Shown here: one piece after another, positions 23,428 to 35,199 of the stretch
Layout of the letters: each line of letters starts with the position of its first letter
Numbering within the stretch: position 1 is the stretch's first letter
NCBI RefSeq assembly: GCF_014356525.2
Contig: NC_052511.1
Span: forward strand, 52,360,149-52,424,148
Direction: 5' to 3'
DNA from: Nilaparvata lugens
Taxonomy: Eukaryota; Arthropoda; Insecta; Hemiptera; Delphacidae
Length of the DNA stretch: 64,000 nt
The notes under the pieces: model-generated
The model's database searches: none
What the model was told of the DNA's origin: nothing
What the model saw: only the letters and a program-made list of their open reading frames with translations
Position numbers and translations under genes: made by a program

Positions 23428-24320
23428 GTAGTTCTGTGAACAGTAGACCTCACGCAGTTATAAACCTCAGCCTCCTCTAATACTGTCCGTCAGAGTAAAT
23501 TCTGTCCTGCCCTGTCCTGTCGGCGAGATATCGGTGTATATTAACGGCTAATGGCTATCTGGGTTGTTGTATCGACAATGCTTATTATTTGTTGTAAAAC
23601 AAGTATTCTACTATCATCAAAAGCTTACCGAGTTGAAAGCACAGAAAATTCGGAAGAAAATACTAGGCAGCTTCGAGTTATCAATATTGCATGCCTCACT
23701 GCATGCAATTAATAGTCCACTCAACAGCTGATTTTTTACCAAGTTACATTGGGAGAAGTTACATACTCGTAGTTTAACCAGATCACTCCCGTGTTATCGG
23801 ATGGGCACGTTAAACTTTCGGGCCTGGCTGAAGTATGACAGTCGTAAGGCCCATTGACGGCTTAAATAATATATTCAGGATGTGGGACCTTCCCGCAAGG
23901 GACTCCCCACCAACAAAAGCCATACGAATTTACTATTGAGATATTGAATTGCATGCGTCATGGCATGCGATTTATAATCCACTCGACAGCTGATCCATGA
24001 TGAATAATACTATTCTGTAGTATGATTTTCACGCTATTATTGCCGTATGAAGGAGTCTCCTTTTCCGTTTATATTATCCTTGAAATGCGAAATTTCCAAA
24101 AACCTGGTATATACGTCGACGCGCAATTAAAAAGGAACATACCTGTCAAATTTCATGAAAATCTATTACCGCGTTTCGCCGTAAATGCGCAACATATAAA
24201 ATTTAACATTTGAACATTCAAACATTTAAACATTTAAACATTCAAACATTAAACATTTAAACATTAAGAGAAATGCCAAACCGTCAAATTGAATCTCAGA
24301 CCTCACTTCGCTCGGTCAAT
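23428..24320 (+). mobile_element. Helitron/DINE-1-like family B copy with nested SINE-like repeat
   Basis: It starts TAGTTCTGTGAACAGTAGAC and ends GACCTCACTTCGCTCGGTCA. Near the right end is a run of about eight AACATTYA octamers (24205-24270), intermediate in length between the 16456 copy and the 28771 copy. A SINE-like repeat is inserted at 23783-23945. A family A element follows directly. Confidence 0.65.
23783..23945 (+). mobile_element. SINE-like repeat family S, copy 2
   Basis: CACTCCCGTGTTATCGGATG, then a GGCACGTTAAAC block, GAAGTATGACAGTCGTAAGG and GACCTTCCCGCAAGGGACTC. The same order is at 62290-62437, and the core is inverted at 9503-9613. No open frame. Confidence 0.6.
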
Positions 24321-24680
24321 TAATAATTTTGTCAGGTTGGCATCAAGTTGAGTTGACTTTGTTAGGTTGGCACCAAGTTGAAGATTGAAATGCATTTATC
24401 GCGTAAAAATTGATTGGGCACTGATAATCATCAGAACTATTCCTGGGAATATTATGTACTAGCCGACAGGCTTGCTTCGCTCGCCATATCCATTTAGTCA
24501 GACGTTTAGTCTGGACCCCCGACTGGATCGTCCTAACATATGATAGAAATCCTCAAATGAAAAATGCAGGCGAGCGAAGCGAGCCTGCTGATCTCATTTT
24601 TGGACGATCCAGTCGGGGGTCCAGGGGGCGGAGTTCCCTGGTTAGACGGGTATAGCGAGCGAAGCGAGCCTGACGGCTAG
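24321..24680 (+). mobile_element. Helitron/DINE-1-like family A copy 2, 5'-truncated
   Basis: It contains the TTGTCAGGTTGGCATCAAGT blocks followed by the terminal palindrome 24459-24680 (CTAGCCGACAGGCTTGC ... GCCTGACGGCTAG). The TA-run/CACTCACTGACTG start is missing. It abuts the right end of a family B element without a gap. Confidence 0.6.
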
Positions 24681-25661
24681 TAGTCCGATATAGGTCAAGT
24701 CCTGCAGCTTTCCACTTCACAAAATGTTCAGTCCTTAAATATTTAAAATTTAAATATCATGTTATTCTATTATTTTAGAATTATTATCAAGGTTGAATTA
24801 TTTTTCCATCATTATGATTTCTGTAACTCACTAGTGGTTTATCCATTGTTATTAGTTGTTTATTCTATGCTAGAAGCATCTCGCTGATGATAAAACATGC
24901 ATGATGAACATGTTGTGTGTGTGCGCGCGCATCTTATCATGCTTGTTCCACCGTTAGTAGCCAGCCTAATGTAAACAGACAATTCTTTCAGTAAATCCAA
25001 TTCTTTCTGCGACAAATGTCACCTCAGATTTACACCTTTCTCAAATCCTATCACATTTCACACTCCAGCAACCAGGGACCGAATTCGAGACTCTAGAGCC
25101 CACATCTCGTTCTCGGAAATTCGAGAACATCGTTACTCAGTCACCTGCGTTTTCGGAAATTCGAGAACATCGCTTCTCACCTGCGCTCACCGCAAATGGG
25201 CTCGGGAAAGTTTATCTTTCACTTTCGGCGTACAAGAATTTCCCGTCTAGGTTATTACTTTCCGATTCGTGAAAACACGATTTTCCGATCGGTAAGCACG
25301 ACTTCACAGCGGGGACTTTGGGACTTTGTTCTCTGTGTGCTTAATGGACGGGACTTGACTTCGCCTCGAGACAATTTTGACATTTTTCAAGTAAGTTACA
25401 AATGGAGAAGTCAGGGTTTGGAGGTATTTTGTATAGAAACTGTTTCTATTTTTCGATGGATCTCGTGTTATTTTGTAACGTATTATCATTCTATGTATAA
25501 ATTATTTTTCTTTGTATTAATATCATTCAAATTATTATACTAATTTAACAGGTAGCACTATTTAGATAGGTGAAAAGCACTTAAAAAACTTACATTATTA
25601 TTGGAAATTTTCGAGGCTGTACCACCTTGTCAACCGGTAGGGAGTGGTCGAATGTAATAGT
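24681..25661. other. Unassigned; possible unrecognised exon at 25050-25390
   Basis: 25050-25390 is GC-richer than its surroundings. It has two copies of TTCGGAAATTCGAGAACATCG about 40 bp apart, then an ATG frame (25196) of 65 codons that runs in phase 0 into CAAGTAAGT at 25388-25396, a good splice-donor match. I recognise no domain. It could be a first exon, part of a transposon, or chance. A GTGTGTGCGCGCGC run is at 24916-24930. Confidence 0.25.
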
Positions 25662-26477
25662 ATATTTTCACCTAGGGCCGAAAATGAGAATTTACGGCTC
25701 GAAATCGGTTTTTAAGTCCGAGGCCGTAGGCCGAGGACTAGAAAAGATTGAGAGCCGGAAAAACATTTTTGCCCCATGGTGAGAACGTATTTTCGCCACA
25801 CAGAAAAATAAAACAATATAATATGAGAATAATGTTTATTAGGCACTTATGAAAGCAAACAGGAAGGTCATAGCTCTAGCAAATCTGAGGTAATCTGAAT
25901 ATCAGGAAATTGTCCAAGTATTTTTATTTTTTATTCTGATTTGTCTAAATAACCTAAAATATTATGTTCAATTATGTAAGAGGTTGAGTTTATACTTTTT
26001 ATACTTCCAAATGACAATAAGATGGTATCATTTTAAATGTTTTGATTCTTGAATAATAAAAACAAACAATGAAAAGTTTTTTGATCAGCTGTAGCACACT
26101 TGAAATTTTGCCAATCTGAATGTCAACGTCAACAAGCTTGTTGCCGTTGACTTTGGAAGTTCAGGTTAGAGTTCTATCCTACTATGAAAATCGAATTTGA
26201 ATAATTTAATTATATATCTTATCTGTATTTTATTCATCCAAATAAAATGATAGTAGCTTATTGCAGAATACTTATCAATTCTAGAATCATAAACTGATTC
26301 CGTTTCATAAACCATTTTGTAACACGTTCACATCAAATCAGAATCAGCTGACTTCAAGGTTATTTTACAGCCTAGGGCCGTAAAACCTTTACCGGCCTGG
26401 TCAGAAAACAATCATTTTCGGCCTCCATATGACGCACGAAAACCAGCTCATTACATCCAAGTGGGGCGAAAAAATTA
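25662..26477. mobile_element. DNA element family F, copy 2
   Basis: Collinear with 21092-22128: TTTTCACCTAGGGCCGAAAA at the left, the GTCCGAGGCCGTAGGCCGAG block, the TTTTTGATCAGCTG block and a GTGGGGCGAAAAAA right end. It lacks the internal duplications of copy 1 and so is closer to the likely original length. Confidence 0.65.
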
Positions 26478-26689
26478 TTATGATATATTATAAATCTTAT
26501 TATCTCACTAACGAGGGATAATATGCTGAAAACTGATCTCAAAAAAAAACAGTGAATAAGTTTGCTTTTAATTTTCGAATCAAAATTTATGAAGTAGCTC
26601 AATATTTAATGGTGGGGGGGACTTTTATCACAGGTTTTAGTGCTTATTGAGTTTATTGAGTACAATTTCGTTATTTGAATGCATGACAA

Positions 26690-26800
26690 CTATAGTGAGG
26701 TCCACGTTATTATGGCAGTGTTTGTTTAGCAATGCTATCCTTGTCTATCATTCAACAAAGCGGATAGCGCTATCTCTTCTCTCTTTGTGCTGTTGCCATA
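26690..26800 (+). mobile_element. Family M MITE fragment
   Basis: TATAGTGAGGTCCACGTTAT, then the CTTGTCTATCATTC block and GCGGATAGCGCTATCTCTT. This is the left half of the palindromic element complete at 44576-44795. Confidence 0.6.
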
Positions 26801-27433
26801 TCGTATTTTAACAAGTAGATTAATAATCAATTAACAAGATATTTCATCTTAATATTCTCTATGAAAATATTGAAAAATATAATTTTTGTCATAGTCATTC
26901 AATCTCAGCTGTTTTCCATACATGGAATCAAGCCGGTAAATAGCTGTTTGCAGAACAAGAAAACATGTGATTTTCATTGCAGCATACTATACTGTAAAGA
27001 GATATTGTTCTCTTTACAGTCGAGTAAGTTAGGACGCTACTGAGTCCTAAAAGCATAGGTAATAATATACTAACTCAAATATTAAAGAACTCATTAAGGA
27101 GTTTCAAGTTATAAGAACTTATCTGAAATCTTAGAATTTGGGCCTTTATTATTTTAATTGAGCTCGAAGGGTCTGTCTGTTATAAACTAGGTGCTACGGG
27201 CTAGGTCATGTTTATAGAATGCAGTAGCTCGAGCAGCAGCAGATAATGGTTTCTGTTTCTCAGCAATATTATTCTTTCCCAGATGAGTATGACAAAAAAT
27301 ATTGTACATAACTTGTGCGGTAATGTATTTACCTCAACTACGTTCGGGCAGAAACAATCGTACTGATGCGGTAAATTATCATACGGGACTTGTTACTAAG
27401 AGCTAGCTAGCTGCAAGGATAACTCTTGATTGA
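26801..27433. other. Unassigned AT-rich sequence
   Basis: A 60-codon + frame at 26861-27043 begins with a hydrophobic stretch but has no recognised family and no supporting splice context. Nothing else is seen. Confidence 0.35.
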
Positions 27434-27560
27434 AGAAGAAGAAGAAGAAGAAGAGAAGAAGAAGAAGAAGAGAGAAGAGAAGAAGAAGAAGAAGACAAAG
27501 AAGACGACGAAGAAGAAGTAGAAGTAGAAGAAGAAGAAGGAGAAAGAAGAAGAAGACTAC
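27434..27560. repeat. (GAA)n array, copy 1
   Basis: GAA repeats with GAC and GTA interruptions. The interruption pattern (GACAAAGAAGACGACG...) is also present in the copy at 29762-29912, confirming common descent. No coding value. Confidence 0.9.
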
Positions 27561-28057
27561 AAGGAAACTGGGAGAACGAATACGTTTTCAAGGTGGATAA
27601 AAAGCTCCCGATTGTTGACAAAGAAGCGAAAAGCTAGCTGTGCTTTTTAGTAGTTGAGTATAAAACGATACAAATCTAATGCCACCCTAGGGGGGATTTA
27701 GTCGTGAGAAACCAGGTTAAGTTCAAACTTAACTGAACACTCAACTTATCTACTCTGGAATCAAACTTAACTCAACCACTCTACTTGTTTGTTCTTGTCT
27801 ATTTCTTAACGGATCACTTTTTTAAGTGCAAAGTAAGACTTGCTATTTTTTGAGATAATTGAAGTTTTTTTGCACACTTTTAACTGAATTACTTATGAAA
27901 CTACATTAATCACATGAAAATCAATTAATAAAATTATGCTTCGTTGGAAAGAGGAAAATATTCTATTTTTTTTTTTTCTAAACGAGCGTACCAAGTTCTA
28001 ACTGATTATGTTTGGACTAATTTTCAACCAAAATTCCAGTTGAAAATAGTTATTTGT

Positions 28058-28633
28058 GCATCTAGTGCGCAAAGTGACAGTTTGCTGCACCGAAAGAAAC
28101 GTTTACGCACGAGCCGTAGGCGAGGGCCGAATGGTTTCTTGAGTGCAGCAGAGGAACTTTGCGCACGTATTTCACATTAAATTTTTCCAACAGTTACCAT
28201 TGAATATGAAAAGTGGGTAATTATGGGTAAAATTCCCTGAAATCCATTAAATGTTTTTCTGTGTAATTTTATTATTAAAAAAACCTTAATTTATTTAAAA
28301 TTGAATAATAATAATTACTAATTTAATTGAAAATTTATCTGACTGCTTGAAGGGGGTTCATCTTATGTAAGCATTGAAATGACTATAATGAAGGCACATA
28401 ATGGCAAGGCAACGCTGTTCTCCACTGCCATTATAACGTGGGCCTCACTATGAGTATTACCAACTTAATTTTGATTTTGCTGCACTGGTGCTCCATATAA
28501 CCTACTAACTATTTTGCGTTGTCATGCTGCAAATCTGGAGTACGCAAAGTACTCACTTTGCGCACTAGTGCGGGAAAGTGATTCTTTGCGGCCTGCAATC
28601 AGTGCAGAAATGGTCACTTTTCAAGGTATCTGT
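28058..28633 (+). mobile_element. Inverted-repeat MITE, family E copy 2
   Basis: From CATCTAGTGCGCAAAGTGAC to CACTTTTCAAGGTATCTG. A family M-like block (CATTATAACGTGGGCCTCAC) at about 28428 suggests an additional small insertion. Collinear with 30408-30973. Confidence 0.65.
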
Positions 28634-28770
28634 AGGAAAAGGAATATTCCTGCCAAATCTTATAGAATTCTACAACGCGTTTGGCCGTAAACGCGTTACA
28701 TACATACAAACAAAATCAAATCGAGTTGAAGAACCTCACTACGTTCGGTCAATTTGATTAGTTATCTGGT

Positions 28771-29753
28771 TATTGACCGAGCGAAGTGAGGTCTAAGATT
28801 TAAGTCGACGGTTTGGCATTTCTCTTAATGTTTGAATGTTTGAATGTTTGACTGTTTGAATGTTTGAATGTTTGAATGTTTGAATGTTTGAATGTTTGAA
28901 TGTTTGAATGTTTGAATGTTTGAATGTTTGAATGTTTGAATGTTTGAATGTTTGAATGTTTGAATGTTGATGTTTGAATGTTTGAATGTTTGAATGTTTG
29001 AATGTTTGAATGTTTGAATTTTGAATGTTTGAATGTTTGATGTTGAATGTTTGAATGTTTGAATGTTTGAATGTTTAAATGTTTAAATGTTTAAATGTTT
29101 AAATGTTAAATGTTAAATGTTTAATGTTTAAATGTTTAAATGTTTAAATGTTTAAAGTTAAATGTTTAAATGTTTAAATGTTTAAATGTTTAAATGTTTA
29201 AATGTTAAATGTTTAAATGTTTAAATGTTTAAATGTTTAAATGTTTAAATGTTTAAAGTGTTAAATGTTTAAATGTTTAAATGTTTAAATGTTTAAATGT
29301 TTAAATGTTTAAATGTTTAAATGTTTAAATGTTTAAATGTTTAATGTTTAAATGTTTAAATGTTTAATGTTTAATGTTTAAATGTTTAAATGTTTAAATG
29401 TTTAAATTTTAAATGTTAAATGTTTAAATGTTTAAATGTTTAAATGTTAAATGTTTAAATGTTTAACTGTTTAAATGTTTAAATGTTTAAATGTTTAAAT
29501 GTTTAAATGTTTAAATGTTTAAATGTTGTTTAAATGTTTAAATGTTTAAATGTTTAAATGTTTAAATGTTTAAATGTTTAAATGTTTAAATGTTTAAATG
29601 TTTAAATGTTTAAAGTTTAAATGTTTAAATGTTTAAATGTTTAAATGTTTAAATGATTAGCTGACAAGTGATTTCACAGATGTGTGGAGAAGCTAGTCTA
29701 TTGCTGTAATAGACAGAATACTGCATGAGGTCTACTGTTCACAGAACTACTAG
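28771..29753 (-). mobile_element. Family B element with giant octamer array
   Basis: Left end TATTGACCGAGCGAAGTGAG; right end GTTCACAGAACTACTAG followed by TT. On the - strand the 3' end has a GTTC-ACA-GAAC stem directly before TACTAG, as expected of a Helitron-type terminator. Almost the whole interior is the octamer array at 28825-29655. No coding capacity. A partner-like end (CCTCACTACGTTCGGTCAAT) lies just left at 28733-28752. Confidence 0.65.
28825..29655. repeat. Octanucleotide minisatellite, about 100 units
   Basis: The unit is TGTTTGAA in the first quarter (28825 to about 29080) and TGTTTAAA in the rest, so the array has two homogenised zones with a sharp boundary. Some 7-bp and other variant units are scattered through it. 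The same unit is present in only a few copies in the family B elements at 16456 and 23428. Confidence 0.95.
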
Positions 29754-29761
29754 TTCAAAGT

Positions 29762-29912
29762 GAAGAAGAAGAAGAAGAAGAAGAAGAAGAAGAAGAAGAA
29801 GAGAAGAAGAAGAAGAAGAAGAAGAAGAAGAAGAAGAAGAAGAAGACAAAGAAGACGACGAAGAAGAAGTAGAAGTAGAAGAAGAAGAAGGAGAAGAAGA
29901 AGAAGACTACAA
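29762..29912. repeat. (GAA)n array, copy 2
   Basis: Same position and internal interruptions as the array at 27434, within the second tandem unit. Confidence 0.9.
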
Positions 29913-30407
29913 GGAAACTGGGAGAACGAATACGTTTTCAAGGTGGATAAAAAGCTCCCGATTGTTGACAAAGAAGCGAAAAGCTAGCTGTGCTTTTTAG
30001 TAGTTGAGTATAAAACGATACAAATCTAATGCCACCCTAGGGTGGGATTTAGTCGTGAGAAACCAGGTTAAGTTCAAACTTAACTGAACACTCAACTTAT
30101 CTACTCTTGGAATCAAACTTAACTCAACCACTCTACTTGTTTGTTCTTGTCTATTTCTTAACGGATCACTTTTTTAAGTGCAAAGTAAGACTTGCTATTT
30201 TTGAGATAATTGAAGTTTTTTTGCACACTTTTAACTGAATTACTTATGAAACTACATTAATCACATGAAAATCAATTAATAAAATTATGCTTCGTTGGAA
30301 AGAGGAAAATATTCTATTTTTTTTTTTTTCTAAACGAGCGTAACAAGTTCTAACTGATTATGTTTGGACTAATTTTCAACCAAAATTCCAGTTGAAAATA
30401 GTTATTT

Positions 30408-30973
30408 GTGCATCTAGTGCGCAAGTGACAGTTGCTGCACCGAAAGAAACGTTTACGCACGAGCCGTAGGCGAGGGCCGAATGGTTTCTTGAGTGCAGCA
30501 GAGGAACTTTGCGCACGTATTTCACATTAAATTTTTCCAACAGTTACCATTGAATATGAAAAGTGGGTAATTATGGGTAAAATTCCCTGAAATCCATTAA
30601 ATGTTTTTCTGTGTAATTTTATTATTAAAAAAACCTTAATTATTAAAATTGAATAATAATAATTACTAATTTAATTGAAAATTTATCTGACTGCTTGAAG
30701 GGGGTTCATCTTATGTAAGCATTGAAATGACTATAATGAAGGCACATAATGGCAAGGCAACGCTGTTCTCCACTGCCATTATAACGTGGGCCTCACTATG
30801 AGTATTACCAACTTAATTTTGATTTTGCTGCACTGGTGCTCCATATAACCTACTAACTATTTTGCGTTGTCATGCTGCAAATCTGGAGTACGCAAAGTAC
30901 TCACTTTGCGCACTAGTGCGGAAAAGTGATTCTTTGCGGCCTGCAATCAGTGCAGAAATGGTCACTTTTCAAG
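30408..30973 (+). mobile_element. Inverted-repeat MITE, family E copy 3
   Basis: Almost identical to 28058-28633 because it lies in the second tandem unit. It differs by a few single-base deletions. Confidence 0.65.
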
Positions 30974-31120
30974 GTATCTGTAGGAAAAGGAATATTCCTG
31001 CCAAATCTTATAGAATTCTATCAACGCGTTTGGCCGTAAACGCGTTACATACATACAAACAAAATCAAATCGAGTTGAAGAACCTCACTACGTTCGGTCA
31101 ATTTGATTAGTTATCTGGTT

Positions 31121-31556
31121 ATTGACCGAGCGAAGTGAGGTCTAAGATTTAAGTCGACGGTTTGGCATTTCTCTTAATGTTTGAATGTTTGAATGTTTGA
31201 CTGTTTGAATGTTTGAATGTTTGAATGTTTGAATGTTTGAATGTTTGAATGTTTGAATGTTTGAATGTTTGAATGTTTGAATGTTTGAATGTTTGAATGT
31301 TTGAATGTTTGAATGTTTGAATGTTTGAATGTTTGAATGTTTGAATGTTTGAATGTTTGAATGTTTGAATGTTTGAATGTTTGAATGTTTGAATGTTTGA
31401 ATGTTTGAATGTTTAAAGTTTAAATGTTTAAATGTTTAAATGTTTAAATGTTTAAATGATTAGCTGACAAGTGATTTCACAGATGTGTGGAGAAGCTAGT
31501 CTATTGCTGTAATAGACAGAATACTGCATGAGGTCTACTGTTCACAGAACTACTAG
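31121..31556 (-). mobile_element. Family B element with shorter octamer array
   Basis: Same ends as 28771-29753 (GACCGAGCGAAGTGAGG and TACTAG|TT). The octamer array is about 285 bp (31175-31458), nearly all of TGTTTGAA type with only a few TGTTTAAA units at its right end. Confidence 0.65.
31175..31458. repeat. Octanucleotide minisatellite, about 35 units
   Basis: A TGTTTGAA array that changes to TGTTTAAA only in the last six or so units. The contrast with the copy at 28825 shows that the array changed length and composition after, or independently of, the duplication. Confidence 0.95.
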
Positions 31557-31734
31557 TTCAACAGCTGGTTTAGAATGGGAAACTACTAGAATACTAGTCT
31601 GTATTTTCTGATGAATGAGGGCGCAGTTAAAAGTTTGTTCAATTTCACTGTAGCATTAGCACAGCATTAGAAGCTAGAAACAGCAAAACATTGACAAAGC
31701 CAGTCGGGTCCACAAAACTTTCCACTAATCAGCG

Positions 31735-32162
31735 AGACGAGAGAGAATGAGAGAGAGAAACAATCGGAGAGTAACACAAAGAGGAAAGAGAAAGAAACAG
31801 ATGGGTGAGAGAGAGAATGAGAGATAGAGAGAGATAGACGAGAGAGAGAATGAGAGGGAGCGAATGAGAGGGAGAATTAGTGATAGAGAGAGATGGACGA
31901 GAGAGAGAATGAGAGATAGAAGAGAGAGAATGAGAGAGAGATGGAGAGAGAGAAACAATCGGAGAGAGACACAATGAGGGTAGAGAAAGGAACATATGGG
32001 TGAGAGAGAGAGAATGAGTGATAGAGAGAGATAGACGAGAGAGAGAATGAGAGAGAGAGAGAGATGGAGAGAGAGAGAAACAATCGGAGAGAGTCACGGA
32101 AAGGGAAGAGAAAGGAGCATATGGGTGAGAGAGAGAATGTGAGATGGACGAGAGATAAACAG
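31735..32162. repeat. GA-rich minisatellite with about 110-bp period
   Basis: GAGAGAGAATGAGAGA words recur with GAGATGGACGAGAGA and AACAATCGGAGAG markers (31760, 31951, 32080), so a higher-order unit exists above the simple GA repeat. Long open frames on the - strand are repeat artefacts. Confidence 0.85.
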
Positions 32163-32171
32163 TAAGAGAGA

Positions 32172-32466
32172 TTGAAGAAGAGTAAGAAGGAGGAGAAGAA
32201 GAGTAAGAAGGAGGAGAAGAAGAGTAAGAAGGAGGAGAAGAAGATGATGAAGAAAGGAGAAGGAGAAGACAGGAGAAGAAGTAGAAGAAGAAGAAGACAG
32301 GAGGAAAAGAAGAAGAAGGAGAAGATGAAGAAGAAGAAGAAGAAGAAGAAGAAGAAGAACACGGAAAATAAGAAGACAGAAGAAGAAGTAGAAGCAGAAG
32401 ACAGAAGAATAAGAAGAAGTAGAAGAAGAAGAAGAAGAAGAAGAAGAAGAAGAAGAAGAAGAAGAA
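32172..32466. repeat. (GAA)n / AAGGAGGAG purine array
   Basis: It starts with four AAGAAGAGTAAGAAGGAGGAG-like units of 24 bp and continues as irregular GAA repeats. Purine-only strand for nearly 300 bases. Confidence 0.9.
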
Positions 32467-32654
32467 CGGTGGGAAAGAGAGAGAGCGATCCAGTCCCAAT
32501 TAAACTTGTCGAAACGAAAACACAGATTAAGTTGGACTTGTTGAGTTTCAGTCGAACTTTTCGAGAAAATATTATTCAAAGTTGGTGACGATTTTCGTAT
32601 CGCGGACATTTCAAACTCTTGATAGGAGTGAATCACATTGGAAACGAAATCCTA

Positions 32655-33342
32655 TTATATCAAGCAAGCAATTTCTATATTTTTTATATAAATGGTTATA
32701 TGGTTATCTATGTCCAATGGATCTCGAAAACGGTCCATCGATTTTAACGAAATTTCGAGCATAGTAGGTTTATGATATAAAAATTCGACTGCACTAGGTC
32801 TCATCCCTGGGAAAACTCGTTGAAGGACATGAAAAGGATAATAATTATTCATCCTTGGAAAAACAGATGATAATTTCGTCGTCGATGACAGAAGATGCGA
32901 GAGCCTGTGTGGGAGAGAGAGAATTATCTTCAGCTGTGTAATCAATCAGCTTATCTTACGAAAAATATTATCTAGAAATTTCAATCGACTTGATAGAAAT
33001 AATCTGATTTGTAGACATGATGTGGTATATCATTCTAAATTAGAGTATATCATAATATTTTCAATGTTAATCATTATTTTACAGTTTTAAGTGATTAGTG
33101 AGTGTTATTTTGTTATTCAATTTGGTTTGTAAACAATCTAAATTGGAACTTTTGTGTTTTCAAATGTTTGGACTAAAAATTTGACCTAAAGTGTATGAAA
33201 ATTGGACCATCAGATATATGGAACATAACCTACTTTTTGGACTATTTGTAGTGTATAAATCAAAATTTGGGGAAGAAACAGTTATGGGCTGTGCCTGTTT
33301 GTCCTTCCCCAATCATTTTGAAGAATTGTGTTCTGTTTATCT
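32655..33342 (-). mobile_element. Family G element, nearly complete
   Basis: Reverse of the 58563 copy: GCAAGCAATTTCTATA at the left, the TCTCGAAAACGGTCCATCGA block, CTCATCCCTGGGAAAACTCG, and near the right end the AGTCCAAAAAGTAGG-type and GGGGAAGAAACAG blocks. Non-coding. The GAGCTTCGCTC end is absent, and a family A-like start follows. Confidence 0.6.
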
Positions 33343-34106
33343 TCTTATAATATAAAAGCGAAATGGCACTTACTCACTGAATCGCAGAACTAAAAATATA
33401 CCGGACCAAAAACGTTCAAATTTAGTAGGTATGTTCAGTTCGCTCTTTAGAGGCGCACTAAGAACGGATTTGGAAAAAAAGATACGCCCAAAATCTGCGT
33501 TTATCCAGCGTTTTTTAGCGTTTTCTCAGCTTTATCGAGAACAAATGAACAGAAAATGTTCAAATTTAGTACAGAAGCTCAGCTAGGGTGTAATAATGTT
33601 GTGTTAGAAGGAATTTGCAATAACGTCAAAGATACGCCCAAAATTAGCGTTTTTTTGCGCTTTCTCAGATTTATCGAAAACAAATGAACAGAAATTGCTC
33701 AAATTTAGTACAGAAGCTGAGCTAGGGGTGATAATGTTGTGTTAGAAGGAATTTGTAATAACGCAAAGACACGCCCAAAATCATCGTTTTTCCAGAGTAT
33801 TTTTGCGCTTTCTCAGCTTTATCGAGAACAAATGAACAAAACATGTTCAAATTTAGTACAGAAGCTCAGCTGGGGTGTAATAATGTTGGTTAGAAGGAAT
33901 TGGAAGAAAACGCCAAAGATACGCCCAAAATTAGCGTTTTTGCGTTTTCTCAGTTCTTTCATCAAGTAATAGACAGAAAATGTTTACATTATGCAGGCAA
34001 GCGAAGCGAGCAGCTGATCTCACTTTTGGACGATCCAGTCGGGTATCCAGGGGGCGGAGCCCCCTGGCTAGACGGATATGGCGAGCGAAGCGAGCCTGAC
34101 GGCTAG
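33343..34106 (+). mobile_element. Helitron/DINE-1-like family A variant with internal repeats
   Basis: TATAAAAGCGAAATGGCACT at the start and a terminal GCGAGCCTGACGGCTAG at 34090-34106. Its middle has four direct repeats of about 130 bp with GATACGCCCAAAAT, TCTCAGCTTTATCGA and AAATGAACAGAAAATG blocks (33478-33975). The right half (from about 33490) is repeated at 35393-36009 as part of the larger duplication. Confidence 0.65.
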
Positions 34107-34747
34107 TCAATAAATAAATACCCAACGTGCGAAGCTCTGTGCCCGAATATTTTCTCTCAAATCAGCAGTCAACAAACTTTGAAGTTTGATCAAAAAATTT
34201 AACCGGATTTGAATTTAACTGGATTTTGTGCAACCAAAATGTTGCAAGATGGAGATATCAAACATCTAACCAATAAGAATAATAATTCGCAAACGTCGAT
34301 AGAAGAATTCAGAGACATGACTGTACTGATGTGTGAGACGTCATGTGAAGAGGGTAAACAAACGCGGAAAAGAGCAACATGAACGAAAAAGATGAATAAG
34401 TAGAAGAAGTAGAAGAAGAAGAAGAAGAAGAAGAAGAAGAGAGGCTGAAGAGTGATGTCTCAAGTGGAAAAGTAATGGAAAATTCTACAAGCCGAGTTGT
34501 CGGTTCGTTTGCTCCTGGCTGTAACTGTGCGTGCGGGAGTGAGCTGTTGAGTTTACGAATGAGAGAGAAGAAGAAGAAGAAGGGAGAGAATGAGGAGGAG
34601 GGTTGTAGGAGGTAGATGAGGAAAAGGAGAAGTGATGGTGAAGGGAAAGAAAAACGTAGAGAAGTTGAAGACTTGTTCTTAAAAGGGTCTGCTATGCATT
34701 TGAAGATATTTCTCTGTCAAATATTTTTCTATGTAGTCAAGTAAGCT

Positions 34748-35034
34748 TCTTTCCTTCTTCTTCTCTTTTCTTCTTCTTCTACTCCTTCTTCTTCTTCTCT
34801 TCTTCTTCTCTCTCCTGTCTTCTTCTTCTTCTTCTCCTCCTTCTTCTTCTTCTTCTTCTTCTTCTTCTTCTTCTTTATCTTCTTCTTATATCTTCTTCCT
34901 CTTCTCCTGTTTCTTCTTCTCCTCTCCTCCTTATCTGCTTCTTCTTCTTCTTCTTCTTCTTCTTCTTCTTCTTCTTCTTCTCTTCTTCTCCTTCTTCTCC
35001 ATCTCCTTCTTTTTCTTCTCCTTCTTATTCTTCT
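34748..35034. repeat. (CTT)n pyrimidine array, copy 1
   Basis: Nearly pure C/T on the + strand. Its twin is 36683-36978 in the second tandem unit. Long Arg/Lys/Glu frames on the - strand are not genes. Confidence 0.9.
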
Positions 35035-35199
35035 AGGACCAATGAGAGAGAGCTCATAATCTCGCCAGTAATTCAGTTTATTCCAAACAAGCAAATTTTT
35101 TTATTTATATTTATATTTCTGTCTCTAATTATTCGTATTTCTTCATTGTATTCTCTAGATATTGACTCAAAACATATGAATTTATACATTTTTCAGTTT

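Larger units (their letters stand above)
27434..31559. repeat. Direct tandem duplication of a roughly 2-kb mosaic unit
   Basis: Copy 1 (27434-29757) and copy 2 (29762-31559) share the same order: GAA array, about 500 bp of unique-looking sequence, family E MITE, family B element with an octamer array. Outside the two simple-repeat arrays the copies differ by only a few single-base changes and indels. The length difference comes almost entirely from the octamer array (about 830 versus 285 bp). Near identity means a recent duplication or two haplotypes joined in assembly. Confidence 0.85.

Noticed and set aside
28825..29655. CRISPR-like array
   Set aside because: An 8-bp unit without spacers in a eukaryotic genome; it is a minisatellite.
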